This document shows, one piece after another, positions 39,178-47,854 of a stretch of 64,000 nt of DNA. The DNA is taken from the NCBI RefSeq assembly GCF_004357985.1, contig NZ_SMTF01000002.1:372001-436000 (forward strand), written 5' to 3'. The notes beneath the pieces are model-generated. The model was not told where the DNA came from, did not search any database, and worked only from the letters and a program-made list of their open reading frames with translations. Positions within the stretch are counted from its first letter, which is position 1. The number at the start of each line of letters is the position of its first letter. The stretch is from Luteimonas aestuarii. Lineage in GTDB: Bacteria; Pseudomonadota; Gammaproteobacteria; Xanthomonadales; Xanthomonadaceae. The translations under genes were made by a program, and so were the position numbers.

Positions 39178-39411
39178 ACGCATGCACGCCCTTGGATACG
39201 CCGCGGTGCGGCAGCCACGGCATATCGTCATTGCCAACCGGCATATCACGACGATGCTCCGCCGCATGCTCGTCGGATCAGTACCTTGCGCTCGATGTCG
39301 TACGTTGGACCTGCGCAGCCGCGCGCTAGATCACGCCGCGATAACCGTTCGCTTACATCCGCTCCAGGCCGGCTTGCTAGAAAACCGGCGATTCCACACG
39401 AGGCGAAGGGC

Positions 39412-40818
39412 ATGCGGATCACCATCATCGGTGCAGGCTTCAGCGGTTGCGCGTTGGCGTTGCAGTTGGCCGATACGCGCGACGATGCTGTCGAAGTCTG
39501 CGTGGCCGGCGTGCCGGCGACGTTCGGACGAGGCGTCGCATATGGCGAGGCACGGCCGGAACACCTGCTCAAAGTGCGTGCGCGGCACCTGGGAATCGAT
39601 CCTGACAACCCGGACGATTTCGCCGAATGGCTGAACCTCAGCACGCGCGCCCGCGATGCCTTCCTGCCGCGCATCGCGTACGGGGAGTACCTGCACGACA
39701 GGATCCTCACTACCCGCGAACAGTCCTCGAATCTCTCGTTTTTCGAGCACGAAGTGATCGCGATCGAGCGGGAGCCCCAGGGATTCCGCGTGTTCCTGGC
39801 GGACGGAAGCGATTTCGCCAGCGATTGCGTGGTTCTCGCCCTCGGTGCGCTTCCGCCGCAGCGCCTCGCCGGTGTCGGGCCCAGGTTGGCGCGTCATGCG
39901 CGTTATATCGGCTGGCCCTGGCACGAGGAAGCGCTCGACCGGATCCAGCCGGACGAGCGCGTGCTGATCATCGGGACCGGCCTGACGATGGCCGATGTCG
40001 TGACCAGCCTGCACAAACGTGGCCATCGTGGCGAGATCGTCGCGCTGTCGCGGCATGGGTTGCTGCCGCTGCGCCACCTGCCCGAGGCGCCCGCGCCGAT
40101 CCGGCTGCCGCCGAGCGTGCTGCATGCGCTCAGGACGCGCGATGTCCGGAGGTTGCTTGCAGCCGTCCGTTCGCTCGCATGCGCCGTCCCGGACTGGCGC
40201 AGCGTGGTGGATGCTCTGCGGCCGCATACGCAGGCGTTCTGGCAAGGATTGCCGGCCGTGCAGCGCGCCCGCTTCCTGCGCCACCTTCGCACCTACTGGG
40301 AGGCGTGTCGGCATCGCCTCGCGCCCCGGGTTGCGGCGGAACTCGACTTGCTGGCGGTGTCGGGGCAGTTGCAGGTGCGCGCCGGACGCCTGTTGCGTGC
40401 CGGCCTGCGCGAGGACGGGGTGGACGTCGTCATCCGTCACCGTTTCCGGAAGCAGACCAGCGTCGAACGCTTCGACCGGCTGGTCCGGGCGACTGGACTG
40501 GATACCGACATCACGCGGACCACCCACCCCCTGGTGACGCACATGCTGGATGCAGGCCTGGTCCGGGCGGACGCGCACGGCCTCGGCATCATGGTGGACG
40601 ATGGCCTTGGCGTGCTGGATGCCAGCGGGTTCACCATTCCGGGCCTGTACTGCCTGGGCCCCTTGCTGCGGGGGCACCTGTGGGAGATCACCGCGGTGCA
40701 GGAGCTGCGGACCGCGGCCGGTGCGCTGGCGCAACGGCTCCTGGAGGGCGACCCATGTGCCGACAGGCCGCGACTTCCCGCATGGCCATGGCGCGCTGAT
40801 GCGGACCGGTCCGGCTGA
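39412..40818 (+). CDS. FAD/NAD(P)-binding protein, YdhS-like
   Basis: The 468-residue flavoprotein has an FAD motif at the very start (ITIIGAGFSGCALALQL), a second dinucleotide motif VLIIGTGLTMADVVTSLH near residue 183, and the C-terminal YCLGPLLRGHLWEITAVQEL typical of the YdhS/COG4529 family. The redox reaction is not known. It may be an oxidoreductase or hydroxylase working with sulfur metabolism. It is transcribed opposite to the adjoining cysA operon. GAAGGG six bases upstream supports the ATG at 39412. The 165 bp up to cysA (40819-40983) look empty. Confidence 0.87.
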   Translation: MRITIIGAGFSGCALALQLADTRDDAVEVCVAGVPATFGRGVAYGEARPEHLLKVRARHLGIDPDNPDDFAEWLNLSTRARDAFLPRIAYGEYLHDRILTTREQSSNLSFFEHEVIAIEREPQGFRVFLADGSDFASDCVVLALGALPPQRLAGVGPRLARHARYIGWPWHEEALDRIQPDERVLIIGTGLTMADVVTSLHKRGHRGEIVALSRHGLLPLRHLPEAPAPIRLPPSVLHALRTRDVRRLLAAVRSLACAVPDWRSVVDALRPHTQAFWQGLPAVQRARFLRHLRTYWEACRHRLAPRVAAELDLLAVSGQLQVRAGRLLRAGLREDGVDVVIRHRFRKQTSVERFDRLVRATGLDTDITRTTHPLVTHMLDAGLVRADAHGLGIMVDDGLGVLDASGFTIPGLYCLGPLLRGHLWEITAVQELRTAAGALAQRLLEGDPCADRPRLPAWPWRADADRSG

Positions 40819-40983
40819 TGCGCGACGCCAGGGACCCTCCGGACACGGACAGGGTCATGGGTTCAGCGCGCCGTGGAGGCGTACGCGGACCGGGTACGCG
40901 CATGCCTGGTCCGCGTGAACAGCTCCGGCATGTGCAGGACTGGCGACGTCCGGGCAAGCCCGGGGATGGACTCGTTCAGCCCG

Positions 40984-42168
40984 TCAACAGCGGCCAGGAT
41001 CATCGGAACGTGGGTAAAGCCGGTAGCGAAGCGGTTGGATCGCGACCCGGTCGCCCGGAGAGGGCACGGACACGGCCGGCGTCGCAACGACGTCGATCTC
41101 GAACACACGCGGTTGCAAGCGCAAGCGCAGTTCGAGCGTGATCCGTTCCGCAAGCCTGCGCACCGCGGCGACCTCCGCGTCCAGTCCCTGGCCGGCCGCG
41201 GCCAGCACCACGTCATGAGGGCGCACGTACAGCGTCGCCGGGCCGTCCGCAGCGTCATCGACGTCCAAGGTCGTGGACTGGCCTGCGGCGAGGAATCGCC
41301 CGTCGGACACGCGGCCCTCCAGCGCATTGGCACGACCGACGAAATCGAACACGTAGTCACTGGCCGGCTGGCCATACACCTCGTCCGGAGTGCCGACCTG
41401 TTCGATACGCCCCTGGCGCAGCACCACCACGCGGTCGGCGAGTTCCAGCGCTTCTTCCTGGTCGTGGGTCACGAACACCGTGGTCTGGCCGGTGCGGTCG
41501 TGCAGGTGGCGCAGCCAGCGCCGCAGGTCCACCCGCACCTTGGCGTCCAGCGCGCCGAAGGGTTCGTCCAGCAACAGCACCGTTGGGTCGATCGCCAGCG
41601 CTCGCGCCAGTGCGACACGCTGTTTCTGGCCGCCGGACAGCTGTTCCGGATAGCGCCCGCCGAGTTCCGGCAACTGGATCAGTGCGAGCAACTCCTCGAC
41701 GCGGCGCTGGATGGCCGCGCGTCCAGGACGGCGGTTCCGCGGACGGCTGCGCAGCCCGAATGCGATGTTCTCGGCCACGGTCATGTGCCGGAACAGGGCG
41801 TACTGCTGGAACACGAAGCCGACGTTGCGCTCGCGCAGGCTGAGTGCGGTCGCGTCGATCTCACCGAAGCGCACCCGGCCCTCGTCGATGGGCAGCAGGC
41901 CCGCGATTGCGCGCAGCAGCGTGGTCTTGCCCGAGCCCGAAGGCCCCAGCAGCGCCACCAGTTCCCCGGGAGCGATGTCCAGGTCCACCCCGTCCAGCGC
42001 GGCGACACCCGGATAGCGCTTGCACACCTTCTCGATGCGCAGTGCGACGCCGGCCTTGCCGGCGGTGGCGGTGGCAGCGCCCTCGGCATCGATGCTTCCT
42101 GGGAGTGCGAGCACGCCAAACGCGGTTGCGGGCGTCATCACGAGGGGAGCGACAAGTGTGTCCGTCAT
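40984..42168 (-). CDS. cysA: Sulfate/thiosulfate ABC transporter ATPase CysA
   Basis: The 394-residue ATPase energises sulfate uptake. Walker A LLGPSGSGKTTLLRAIAG (about 74-91), signature LSGGQKQRVALARAL, Walker B VLLLDEPFGALD and switch FVTHDQEEALELAD are intact, followed by a TOBE-type C-terminal domain (LYVRPHDVVL). An N-terminal leader of about 40 residues before ALRIEKVCKRYPG is longer than in E. coli CysA; the true start may lie inside it. It is last in the leftward porin-sbp-cysT-cysW-cysA order. Confidence 0.94.
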   Translation of the reverse strand: MTDTLVAPLVMTPATAFGVLALPGSIDAEGAATATAGKAGVALRIEKVCKRYPGVAALDGVDLDIAPGELVALLGPSGSGKTTLLRAIAGLLPIDEGRVRFGEIDATALSLRERNVGFVFQQYALFRHMTVAENIAFGLRSRPRNRRPGRAAIQRRVEELLALIQLPELGGRYPEQLSGGQKQRVALARALAIDPTVLLLDEPFGALDAKVRVDLRRWLRHLHDRTGQTTVFVTHDQEEALELADRVVVLRQGRIEQVGTPDEVYGQPASDYVFDFVGRANALEGRVSDGRFLAAGQSTTLDVDDAADGPATLYVRPHDVVLAAAGQGLDAEVAAVRRLAERITLELRLRLQPRVFEIDVVATPAVSVPSPGDRVAIQPLRYRLYPRSDDPGRC

Positions 42169-42185
42169 CAGTGTGGTCCCGGTCT

Positions 42186-43040
42186 TCAGTGGCGGCGGTG
42201 CGAATGCGCCAGCCCGTCGGCATGGCGGGCCTCCAGCCAGAACTTCAGCACCAGGGTCACCAGCGCCAGCCCGGCCAGCAGCGACGCCACTGCGAACGCG
42301 GCCGTCGTGTTGAACTCGTTGTAGAGGATCTCGATGTGCAGCGGCAAGGTGTTGGTCAGGCCGCGGATATGCCCGGACACTACCGACACTGCACCGAACT
42401 CGCCCATCGCGCGCGCGCCGCACAGCAGCACGCCGTACAGCAGTCCCCACTTGATGTTGGGCAGAGTGACCCGGAAGAACATGGTCCAGGCATTGGCGCC
42501 CAACGAGCGCGCGACCACCTCTTCCTCGCTGCCCTGCTGCTGCATCAGCGGGATGAGTTCGCGCACCACGAACGGGAAGGTGATGAACAGCGTGGCCAGC
42601 ACGATGCCGGGCCGGGCGAACAGGATCTTGATGTCGTAGGCGCGCAGGAGGTCGGCGAACCAGCCCTGCCGGCCGAACAGCAGTACCAGGCAAAGTCCCG
42701 CGACCACGGGCGAAACGGCGAACGGCAGGTCGATCAGCGCCAGCAGGCCGCGCTTGCCGCGGAATTCGAAGCGGGTGACCGCCCACGCAGTGAACAGGCC
42801 GAATACTGCGTTCACCGGAATGACGATGGCGGCGGTGAACAACGTCAGCTCCAGCGCGGCGAGCGCGTCGGGTTCGGACAGCGCCGCCCACCAGTTGGCG
42901 AAACCGCTGCCGAACGCGGCGGCGAGCACCATCGCCAGTGGCAGCACCACCAGCGCGAGCATCACCAGGATCGCCAGACCGATCAGAGCGCGCCGTACCC
43001 ACGGCGGTTCCTGCAGGTGCGATGGGGACTCATGCGACAT
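42186..43040 (-). CDS. cysW: Sulfate ABC transporter permease CysW
   Basis: The 284-residue inner-membrane permease has six predicted helices. The ATPase-contact loop reads VARSLGANAWTMFFRVTLPN, and CGARAMGEFGAVSVVSGHIR is the typical CysW segment after it. It overlaps the cysT stop region by 11 bp and lies 17 bp before cysA. Confidence 0.94.
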   Translation of the reverse strand: MSHESPSHLQEPPWVRRALIGLAILVMLALVVLPLAMVLAAAFGSGFANWWAALSEPDALAALELTLFTAAIVIPVNAVFGLFTAWAVTRFEFRGKRGLLALIDLPFAVSPVVAGLCLVLLFGRQGWFADLLRAYDIKILFARPGIVLATLFITFPFVVRELIPLMQQQGSEEEVVARSLGANAWTMFFRVTLPNIKWGLLYGVLLCGARAMGEFGAVSVVSGHIRGLTNTLPLHIEILYNEFNTTAAFAVASLLAGLALVTLVLKFWLEARHADGLAHSHRRH

Positions 43041-43893
43041 GCCGGGCCTCGCGTTCGTGGTGGAACAACAGCGGGATCAGGTTGATCGCCAGCAAGCAGA
43101 CGAACGAGGCGGCGAGCAGCAGTGCCGCCAGCGCGATGGCACCGCCGTAGTCGTATTCCTCCAGGCGGATGGTGATCAGCAGCGGCGCGATCTCGGTGAG
43201 GTAGGGCTTGTTGCCGGCGATGAAGATCACCGACCCGTATTCGCCGAGACCGCGGGCGAAGGCGAGGGAAAACCCGGTCAGCATCGCCGGCAGCACTTCC
43301 GGCAGGATCACCCGCCGCAATGTGGTCCAGCGCGATGCGCCCAGCGACGCTGCCGCCTCCTCCTGCTCGTGGCCCAGCGTTTCCAGGATCGGCTGCATCG
43401 TGCGCACCGTGAACGGCAGGCCGATGAACGTCAGCGCGACCACGATGCCGGAGAAGTGGTAGGCCACCGGCAGCCCCAGTGGTTCCAGCCAGCGGCCGAT
43501 CCAGCCGTTGGGCGCATAGATCGCGGTCAGCGCGATGCCGGCCACCGCGGTCGGCAGCGCGAACGGCAGGTCGACCAGCGCGTCGAGCAGGCGTCGCCCG
43601 GGAAAGCGGTAGCGCACCAGCACCCACGCCAGCAGCGCGCCGGCGAGCAGGGCCAGCAGGGCTGCGATCGAGGCGGCGCCGAAGCTGACTTTCAGCGCCG
43701 CCTGCATCCGCGGATCGTGCAGCGCACGAAGCCACGCCGCACCGCCCAGGCCGGCCGCGTTCAGCGTAAGTGCGGCCAGCGGCAGCAACACCACGATCCC
43801 GAGCCAGGCGAAGCCCAGTCCCAGGCTCAGGCCGAAGCCTGGCAGCGGGCGCCGCCAGCGAGAAAGGCGCGAGGGCAATGCGATCGCCGACAT
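43030..43893 (-). CDS. cysT: Sulfate ABC transporter permease CysT
   Basis: The 287-residue permease forms the second half of the sulfate channel. It has six helices and the EAA-type loop AAASLGASRWTTLRRVILPE, followed by FARGLGEYGSVIFIAGNKPY. Proline-rich LPFALPTAVAGIALTAIYAP is the usual CysT block. It is 15 bp after sbp and overlaps cysW. Confidence 0.94.
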   Translation of the reverse strand: MSAIALPSRLSRWRRPLPGFGLSLGLGFAWLGIVVLLPLAALTLNAAGLGGAAWLRALHDPRMQAALKVSFGAASIAALLALLAGALLAWVLVRYRFPGRRLLDALVDLPFALPTAVAGIALTAIYAPNGWIGRWLEPLGLPVAYHFSGIVVALTFIGLPFTVRTMQPILETLGHEQEEAAASLGASRWTTLRRVILPEVLPAMLTGFSLAFARGLGEYGSVIFIAGNKPYLTEIAPLLITIRLEEYDYGGAIALAALLLAASFVCLLAINLIPLLFHHEREARHVA

Positions 43894-43908
43894 TCCCGAT
43901 CCGTACCG

Positions 43909-44910
43909 TCAGCGCGGCTGGTAGATGCGGTCGAAGAACCCGCCATCGGAGAAATGCAGCTGTTGCGCCCGCTTCCAGCCGCCGAACGCGTCGTCGATGG
44001 TGACCATGACGAGCGGCTTGAATCGCGCGAGTTCGGCTGCAGACACGCTTTCGGGCCGCGACGGCCGGTAATGGTGCTTCGCCGCCAGCCGCTGGCCTTC
44101 GGGCGAATACAGATGCTGCAGGTAGGCGCGCGCCACCGCTTCGGTGCCGCGCCGGGTGACGTTGGCGTCTACCCAGGCCACGGGCGGCTCGGCCTTGATG
44201 CTGATGCTGGGATAGACGATCTCGAAGCGGTCGCGGATCGAGCGGTCGGACAGGGTCAGCAGGGCCTCGTTCTCCCACGCCAGCAGCACGTCGCCGATGC
44301 CGCGCTCGACGAAGGTGGTGGTGGAGCCGCGCGCGCCGGTATCGAGTACCGGGACGTTGGCGAACACCTGCTTCAGGTAGTCGAGCACGCGCGCGCCGCT
44401 GCGGTACTCGCGCGATGCCCATGCCCATGCGGCGAGGTAGTTCCAGCGCGCGCCGCCGGAGGTCTTGGGGTTCGGGGTGATCACGCCGACTCCGGGTCTT
44501 GCGAGGTCGCCCCAGTCGCGGATGCCCTTCGGGTTTCCGCGACGGACCAGGAACACGATCGTCGAGGTATAGGGCGAGCTGTTGTTGGGCAGGCGCGACT
44601 GCCAGTCTGCCGGCAGCAGCGTGCTGTTTTCGGCGATGGCGTCGATGTCACCCGACAGCGCCACGGTGACGACGTCCGCTTCCAGCCCGTCGATCACCGA
44701 GCGCGCCTGCTTGCCGGAGCCGCCGTGGGAGGCGCGGATCCTGACCGTGTCGCCGGTCTCGGCCCTCCACTTCGCGGCGAATGCGGCGTTGAACTCGGCG
44801 TAGAACTCGCGCGTCGGATCGTAGGAGACGTTGAGCAACTCGATGTCTTTCGCGAACGCGGATGCCGGCAACGCGAACGCCAGCAGCAGCGCGGTGAGGG
44901 TCTTTTTCAT
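43909..44910 (-). CDS. sbp: Periplasmic sulfate-binding protein
   Basis: The 333-residue binding protein has a signal peptide (cleavage at ASAFA-KD, residue 21). It captures sulfate (or thiosulfate) for CysTWA. Family blocks are [40 protein letters not shown], the [19 protein letters not shown] segment that lines the anion site, and [10 protein letters not shown]. Sbp and CysP cannot be told apart with certainty from sequence. It lies 24 bp after the porin gene. Confidence 0.93.
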   Translation of the reverse strand: MKKTLTALLLAFALPASAFAKDIELLNVSYDPTREFYAEFNAAFAAKWRAETGDTVRIRASHGGSGKQARSVIDGLEADVVTVALSGDIDAIAENSTLLPADWQSRLPNNSSPYTSTIVFLVRRGNPKGIRDWGDLARPGVGVITPNPKTSGGARWNYLAAWAWASREYRSGARVLDYLKQVFANVPVLDTGARGSTTTFVERGIGDVLLAWENEALLTLSDRSIRDRFEIVYPSISIKAEPPVAWVDANVTRRGTEAVARAYLQHLYSPEGQRLAAKHHYRPSRPESVSAAELARFKPLVMVTIDDAFGGWKRAQQLHFSDGGFFDRIYQPR

Positions 44911-44934
44911 GTCGGTATCCCGTGGGGGTGGGGT

Positions 44935-46416
44935 TCAGAACGAGAACTGCGCGCGGGTGAAGAAGGTCTTCTCGTCCTCGCGGTCGTCCGCCGGCGCACC
45001 GCCGTCGAAGGCGGCGCGCGTGTAGTTGGCGACCAGCTTGAGGTTGCGGCTCAGGTACCAGTTCATGCCGAGGCTCCATGCGCTCGCCGCGGATGCCGAT
45101 GCGGTGGGGTCGGCGAACACCGGGAAGGCGTCATCGTCGACGTCGAGCCGCCCGTAGCGCGCGACCACTTCGAACGCGCCCCAGCCTGCACCACCGATGG
45201 TAAAAGACTGGTTAGGCGTGACGCCGCGGTAGCTGGCCGCCTCGCCGGTCAGCACCCAGCTGCCGACGAGCTGCCAGGCGCGGTGGTCCAGCGACGCCCG
45301 TGTCCCGCTGGAGCCGTCTACCACGTCCTGTTTCGAACGGATGTATTCGCCGAGCAGGCCGAACGGCCCGGCATACCAGTACGCCTGCGGCGACCAGCGG
45401 ATGTGTCGGCCTTCGGCGGCCACGGCGGCGCGGTGGTTGAAGAAGACCACCTGTCCTGGCGTGCGGTAGCGCGGCAGGAAGCTGTTGCCGGCACCATGCT
45501 TGTCGCCGGCACTGCCGGCGATGCCGAAGCCGAGCCCCGACAGCACGCCGTCGCCACCCTTCCATGGCTCGACGAACACCCTGCCGGCGAATTCGAAGTC
45601 GTTATCCGGATTGCCGGTCGGACTGTCGCGCCCGTCCGGTGCGCCGTTGTAGATGCCGAGCACGTAGCCGAGCTTCGACCCGGCCAGTGCCCCCTGCAGC
45701 TGCACGCCGAGGTCGCGGTTGGGGGCCAGCTCGGTCGGGAAGCCGCGCTCGACCAGCGCGATCGCGCCGCCGCTCTGCAGTCGCTCCAGTCCGACCGGTC
45801 CTTTGACCTTGCCTACGCGGACGGTTGCGGCGGGATGGAATCTGAGGTCGATATAGGCGTCGACGATGCTGGCGCTGTCGCCGGCGAACTCCGGGGTGAG
45901 GCGAAACGCGACCAGCTCGCCCCAGTTGCCTTCCAGCGTCGGCCGGATGCGACGCCAGAGGAAGCTGTCGTTCTGGGAGCGTTCGCCGTCGTCGATGAAG
46001 TTTCGGTGGTCGGCCTGTACCAGAGCACCGAGTTTCAGCTGGATGCCGCCATCAGCGCTGCGGATCGACGCGCCCTTGTCGGCGGCCAGCGTGATCACGG
46101 GCGCTGCCTTCGGCTCGGGTGGTGCCGCGGATCCCGCGGCAGGGGCTTGCCGGTCCCGTTCGTCCAGGCCGAGTTCGACCGCGCGCAGGCGGCGGTCTAG
46201 TTCGACGAGGCCCGGCGTCGCCGCTTCGCCGGGGGCGATCCCGAGGCGCTGTTCGACGATGCGCAGGCGCTCGGCCAGCGCTTCCTGTGTGAGGGAATCG
46301 ATGGCCTGCGCGGCGGCCGTGCCGGACAGCGTCGCGAGGGTCAGCGCGAGCGCGAGCGCGGAACGCCGCGCCTGCGCTTGGAGCGGTCTTCGGGATGACG
46401 GGGGGAGCAGCCGCAT
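44935..46416 (-). CDS. OprO/OprP-like outer-membrane porin
   Basis: The 493-residue outer-membrane protein has a signal peptide ending near GTAAAQA (residue 38), then a short trimerising coiled coil (EALAERLRIVEQRLG, about 47-95), and a 16-18-strand barrel that starts IQLKLGALVQADHRNF and ends with the outer-membrane signal FFTRAQFSF. This is the phosphate-selective porin O/P family. Its place ahead of sbp-cysTWA suggests sulfate as substrate, an inference from context. The ATG at 46416 places the signal peptide correctly. Confidence 0.9.
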   Translation of the reverse strand: MRLLPPSSRRPLQAQARRSALALALTLATLSGTAAAQAIDSLTQEALAERLRIVEQRLGIAPGEAATPGLVELDRRLRAVELGLDERDRQAPAAGSAAPPEPKAAPVITLAADKGASIRSADGGIQLKLGALVQADHRNFIDDGERSQNDSFLWRRIRPTLEGNWGELVAFRLTPEFAGDSASIVDAYIDLRFHPAATVRVGKVKGPVGLERLQSGGAIALVERGFPTELAPNRDLGVQLQGALAGSKLGYVLGIYNGAPDGRDSPTGNPDNDFEFAGRVFVEPWKGGDGVLSGLGFGIAGSAGDKHGAGNSFLPRYRTPGQVVFFNHRAAVAAEGRHIRWSPQAYWYAGPFGLLGEYIRSKQDVVDGSSGTRASLDHRAWQLVGSWVLTGEAASYRGVTPNQSFTIGGAGWGAFEVVARYGRLDVDDDAFPVFADPTASASAASAWSLGMNWYLSRNLKLVANYTRAAFDGGAPADDREDEKTFFTRAQFSF

Positions 46417-46492
46417 GGCGTTTCCTCGAAGTGCGGGGAAGCGCCTCCGGTCGTCCGGTCGGCACCGCGGGTGGGAGAGGTGGCCGGACGCG

Positions 46493-46708
46493 TCATGGCG
46501 CGTTGTCCAGCCGGACTTTCTGGCTGCGGGTGATCTGCACGATCCGTGAGGAATGCACCACCACCTCGACCTGGCCGTAGGCGATGCCGCGCAGCGCTTC
46601 GAGGACGGCACGTTCTGCCTCGCTGGGTGGCGGGGACGGCGCCGGCGGCGGTGCATCTGCCTCGTTCGGCAGGAGGGCGACGACCGTGTTGACGGGTGGC
46701 TGGCCCAT
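46493..46708 (-). CDS. YezD-like small protein (DUF2292)
   Basis: The 71-residue protein has a proline-rich N-terminal half and a C-terminal DUF2292 segment: AVLEALRGIAYGQVEVVVHS then RIVQITRSQKVRLD. Such proteins are small cytoplasmic factors often encoded among sulfur-assimilation genes. The molecular role is unknown. GGAG eight bases before the ATG at 46708 fixes the start; an upstream in-frame start at 46768 would run into the cysK end. It lies 20 bp after cysK and 76 bp before the porin gene. Confidence 0.85.
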   Translation of the reverse strand: MGQPPVNTVVALLPNEADAPPPAPSPPPSEAERAVLEALRGIAYGQVEVVVHSSRIVQITRSQKVRLDNAP

Positions 46709-46728
46709 GGGCGTCTCCTGCGTGCAGG

Positions 46729-47706
46729 TCAGGCCGCGTCGCGCTGCGCGTCCAGCGAGGCCAGCCACTCGTCGTCCGAACCTTCGTTCACGCCCTCGAA
46801 CAGGAACGTCGACAGGTAGCGCTCGCCGGTATCGGGCAGGGTGGTCAGGATCACGCTGCCTTCGGGCGCCTGTTCGGCGACCTGCAATGCGACGGCGACC
46901 GTCGCGCCGGCCGACAGGCCGACGAACAGGCCTTCCTCGGCCGCCAGCCGGCGTGCGGTGGTACGCGCGGTCTCGTCGTCGATCGGGTGCACGGCCTCGA
47001 ACACGCTGCGGTCCAGCACGCCGGGCACGAAGTCCGGGGTCCAGCCCTGGATCTTGTGCGGCGACCAGTCCTTGCCCTGCAGCAGCGAGGCGACCGCGGG
47101 CTCGGCGGTGACGATGCGCACCTCGGGGCGCGCCACCTTCAGCACCTGGCCGACGCCGGTGAGGGTGCCACCGGTACCCCAGCCGCTGACGAAGTAGTCC
47201 AGCCGCCTGCCGGCGAAGTCGCGCAGGATCTCGGCGGCGGTGGTCTGCCGGTGGTAGGCGGGATTGGCGGGATTGTCGAACTGCTGCGCCAGGAACCAGC
47301 CGTGCTCCTCGGACAGTTCCTTCGCCTTGCGCACCATGCCGGTGCCGCGTTCGGCGGCGGGCGTCAGGATCACCTTGGCGCCGTAGGCGCGCATCAGCTT
47401 GCGGCGCTCGACCGAGAAGGTTTCGGTCATCACCGCGACGAACTTGTAGCCGCGTGCGGCGGCCACCTGTGCCAGCGCCACGCCGGTGTTGCCGCTGGTG
47501 GCTTCGACGATGGTGTCGCCGGGCTTCAGCAACCCCTTGGCCTCGGCATCAAGCACGATGGCGATCGCCAAGCGGTCCTTGACCGAGCCACCGGGATTGA
47601 AGAACTCCGCCTTGGCGTACAGCGTGACGTGCTTTGGCGGCAGCCGGTGCAGCTTGACCACGGGCGTGTTGCCGATGGTGTCGAGGATGTTGTCGTAAAG
47701 GGCCAT
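46729..47706 (-). CDS. cysK: Cysteine synthase (O-acetylserine sulfhydrylase)
   Basis: PLP enzyme that makes cysteine from O-acetylserine and sulfide. The 325 residues include the PLP lysine in NPGGSVKDRLAIAI, the substrate loop EATSGNTGVALAQVAA, the phosphate-binding GWGTGGTLTGVGQVLK and GLSAGATVAVAL. Length and subfamily (YDNILDTIGNTPVVKLHRL) could also fit a CysM-like enzyme. A piece of its 3' end is duplicated at 39054-39177. The upstream gap to cysG holds two palindromic repeats. Confidence 0.94.
   Translation of the reverse strand: MALYDNILDTIGNTPVVKLHRLPPKHVTLYAKAEFFNPGGSVKDRLAIAIVLDAEAKGLLKPGDTIVEATSGNTGVALAQVAAARGYKFVAVMTETFSVERRKLMRAYGAKVILTPAAERGTGMVRKAKELSEEHGWFLAQQFDNPANPAYHRQTTAAEILRDFAGRRLDYFVSGWGTGGTLTGVGQVLKVARPEVRIVTAEPAVASLLQGKDWSPHKIQGWTPDFVPGVLDRSVFEAVHPIDDETARTTARRLAAEEGLFVGLSAGATVAVALQVAEQAPEGSVILTTLPDTGERYLSTFLFEGVNEGSDDEWLASLDAQRDAA
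46760..46884 (-). repeat. Direct repeat, right copy (inside cysK)
   Basis: The intact counterpart of 39054-39177, lying within the last 50 codons of cysK. The same orientation means recombination between the copies would delete about 7.7 kb including the sulfate transporter. Confidence 0.9.
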
Positions 47707-47732
47707 GGATGCCTCCGTATTGGCGTTGCGCT

Positions 47733-47777
47733 CCTCCCCTTGCTCGCGCAGCGAGTAGGGGGAGGTTGGGAGGGGGT
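47733..47777 (+). repeat. Dispersed palindromic repeat, copy C (cysK-cysG gap)
   Basis: Fifteen-base arms, CCTCCCCTTGCTCGC at 47733-47747 and GCGAGTAGGGGGAGG at 47751-47765, pair with two G-T wobbles around a GCA loop. The tail TTGGGAGGGGG follows. It belongs to the same family as the copies at 5338 and 63481. Confidence 0.8.
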
Positions 47778-47810
47778 CGAGGGGCGCAGCGCCGAGCTGG
47801 CCGAAAGCAC

Positions 47811-47849
47811 CCCGCCCCAACCCTCCCCCTCGCGACGCGAAAGGGAGGG
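47811..47849 (-). repeat. Dispersed palindromic repeat, copy D, inverted
   Basis: On the minus strand a hairpin (CCCTCCC at 47849-47843 with GGGAGGG at 47827-47821, plus an inner GCG/CGC stem) is followed by TTGGGGCGGGG. It faces copy C head to tail-end, so the two units form a larger inverted structure between cysK and cysG. Confidence 0.7.
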
Positions 47850-47854
47850 CGTGT

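Noticed and set aside
39023..39244. 73-codon minus-strand frame as a functional small protein
   Set aside because: Its C-terminal part is the duplicated cysK tail and its N-terminal part is frame-shifted unrelated sequence; called a pseudogene fragment instead.
42754..46200. 1148-codon plus-strand frame opposite cysW, cysT, sbp and the porin gene
   Set aside because: Antisense shadow running through several genes; composition is Arg/Gln/Gly rich without any fold.
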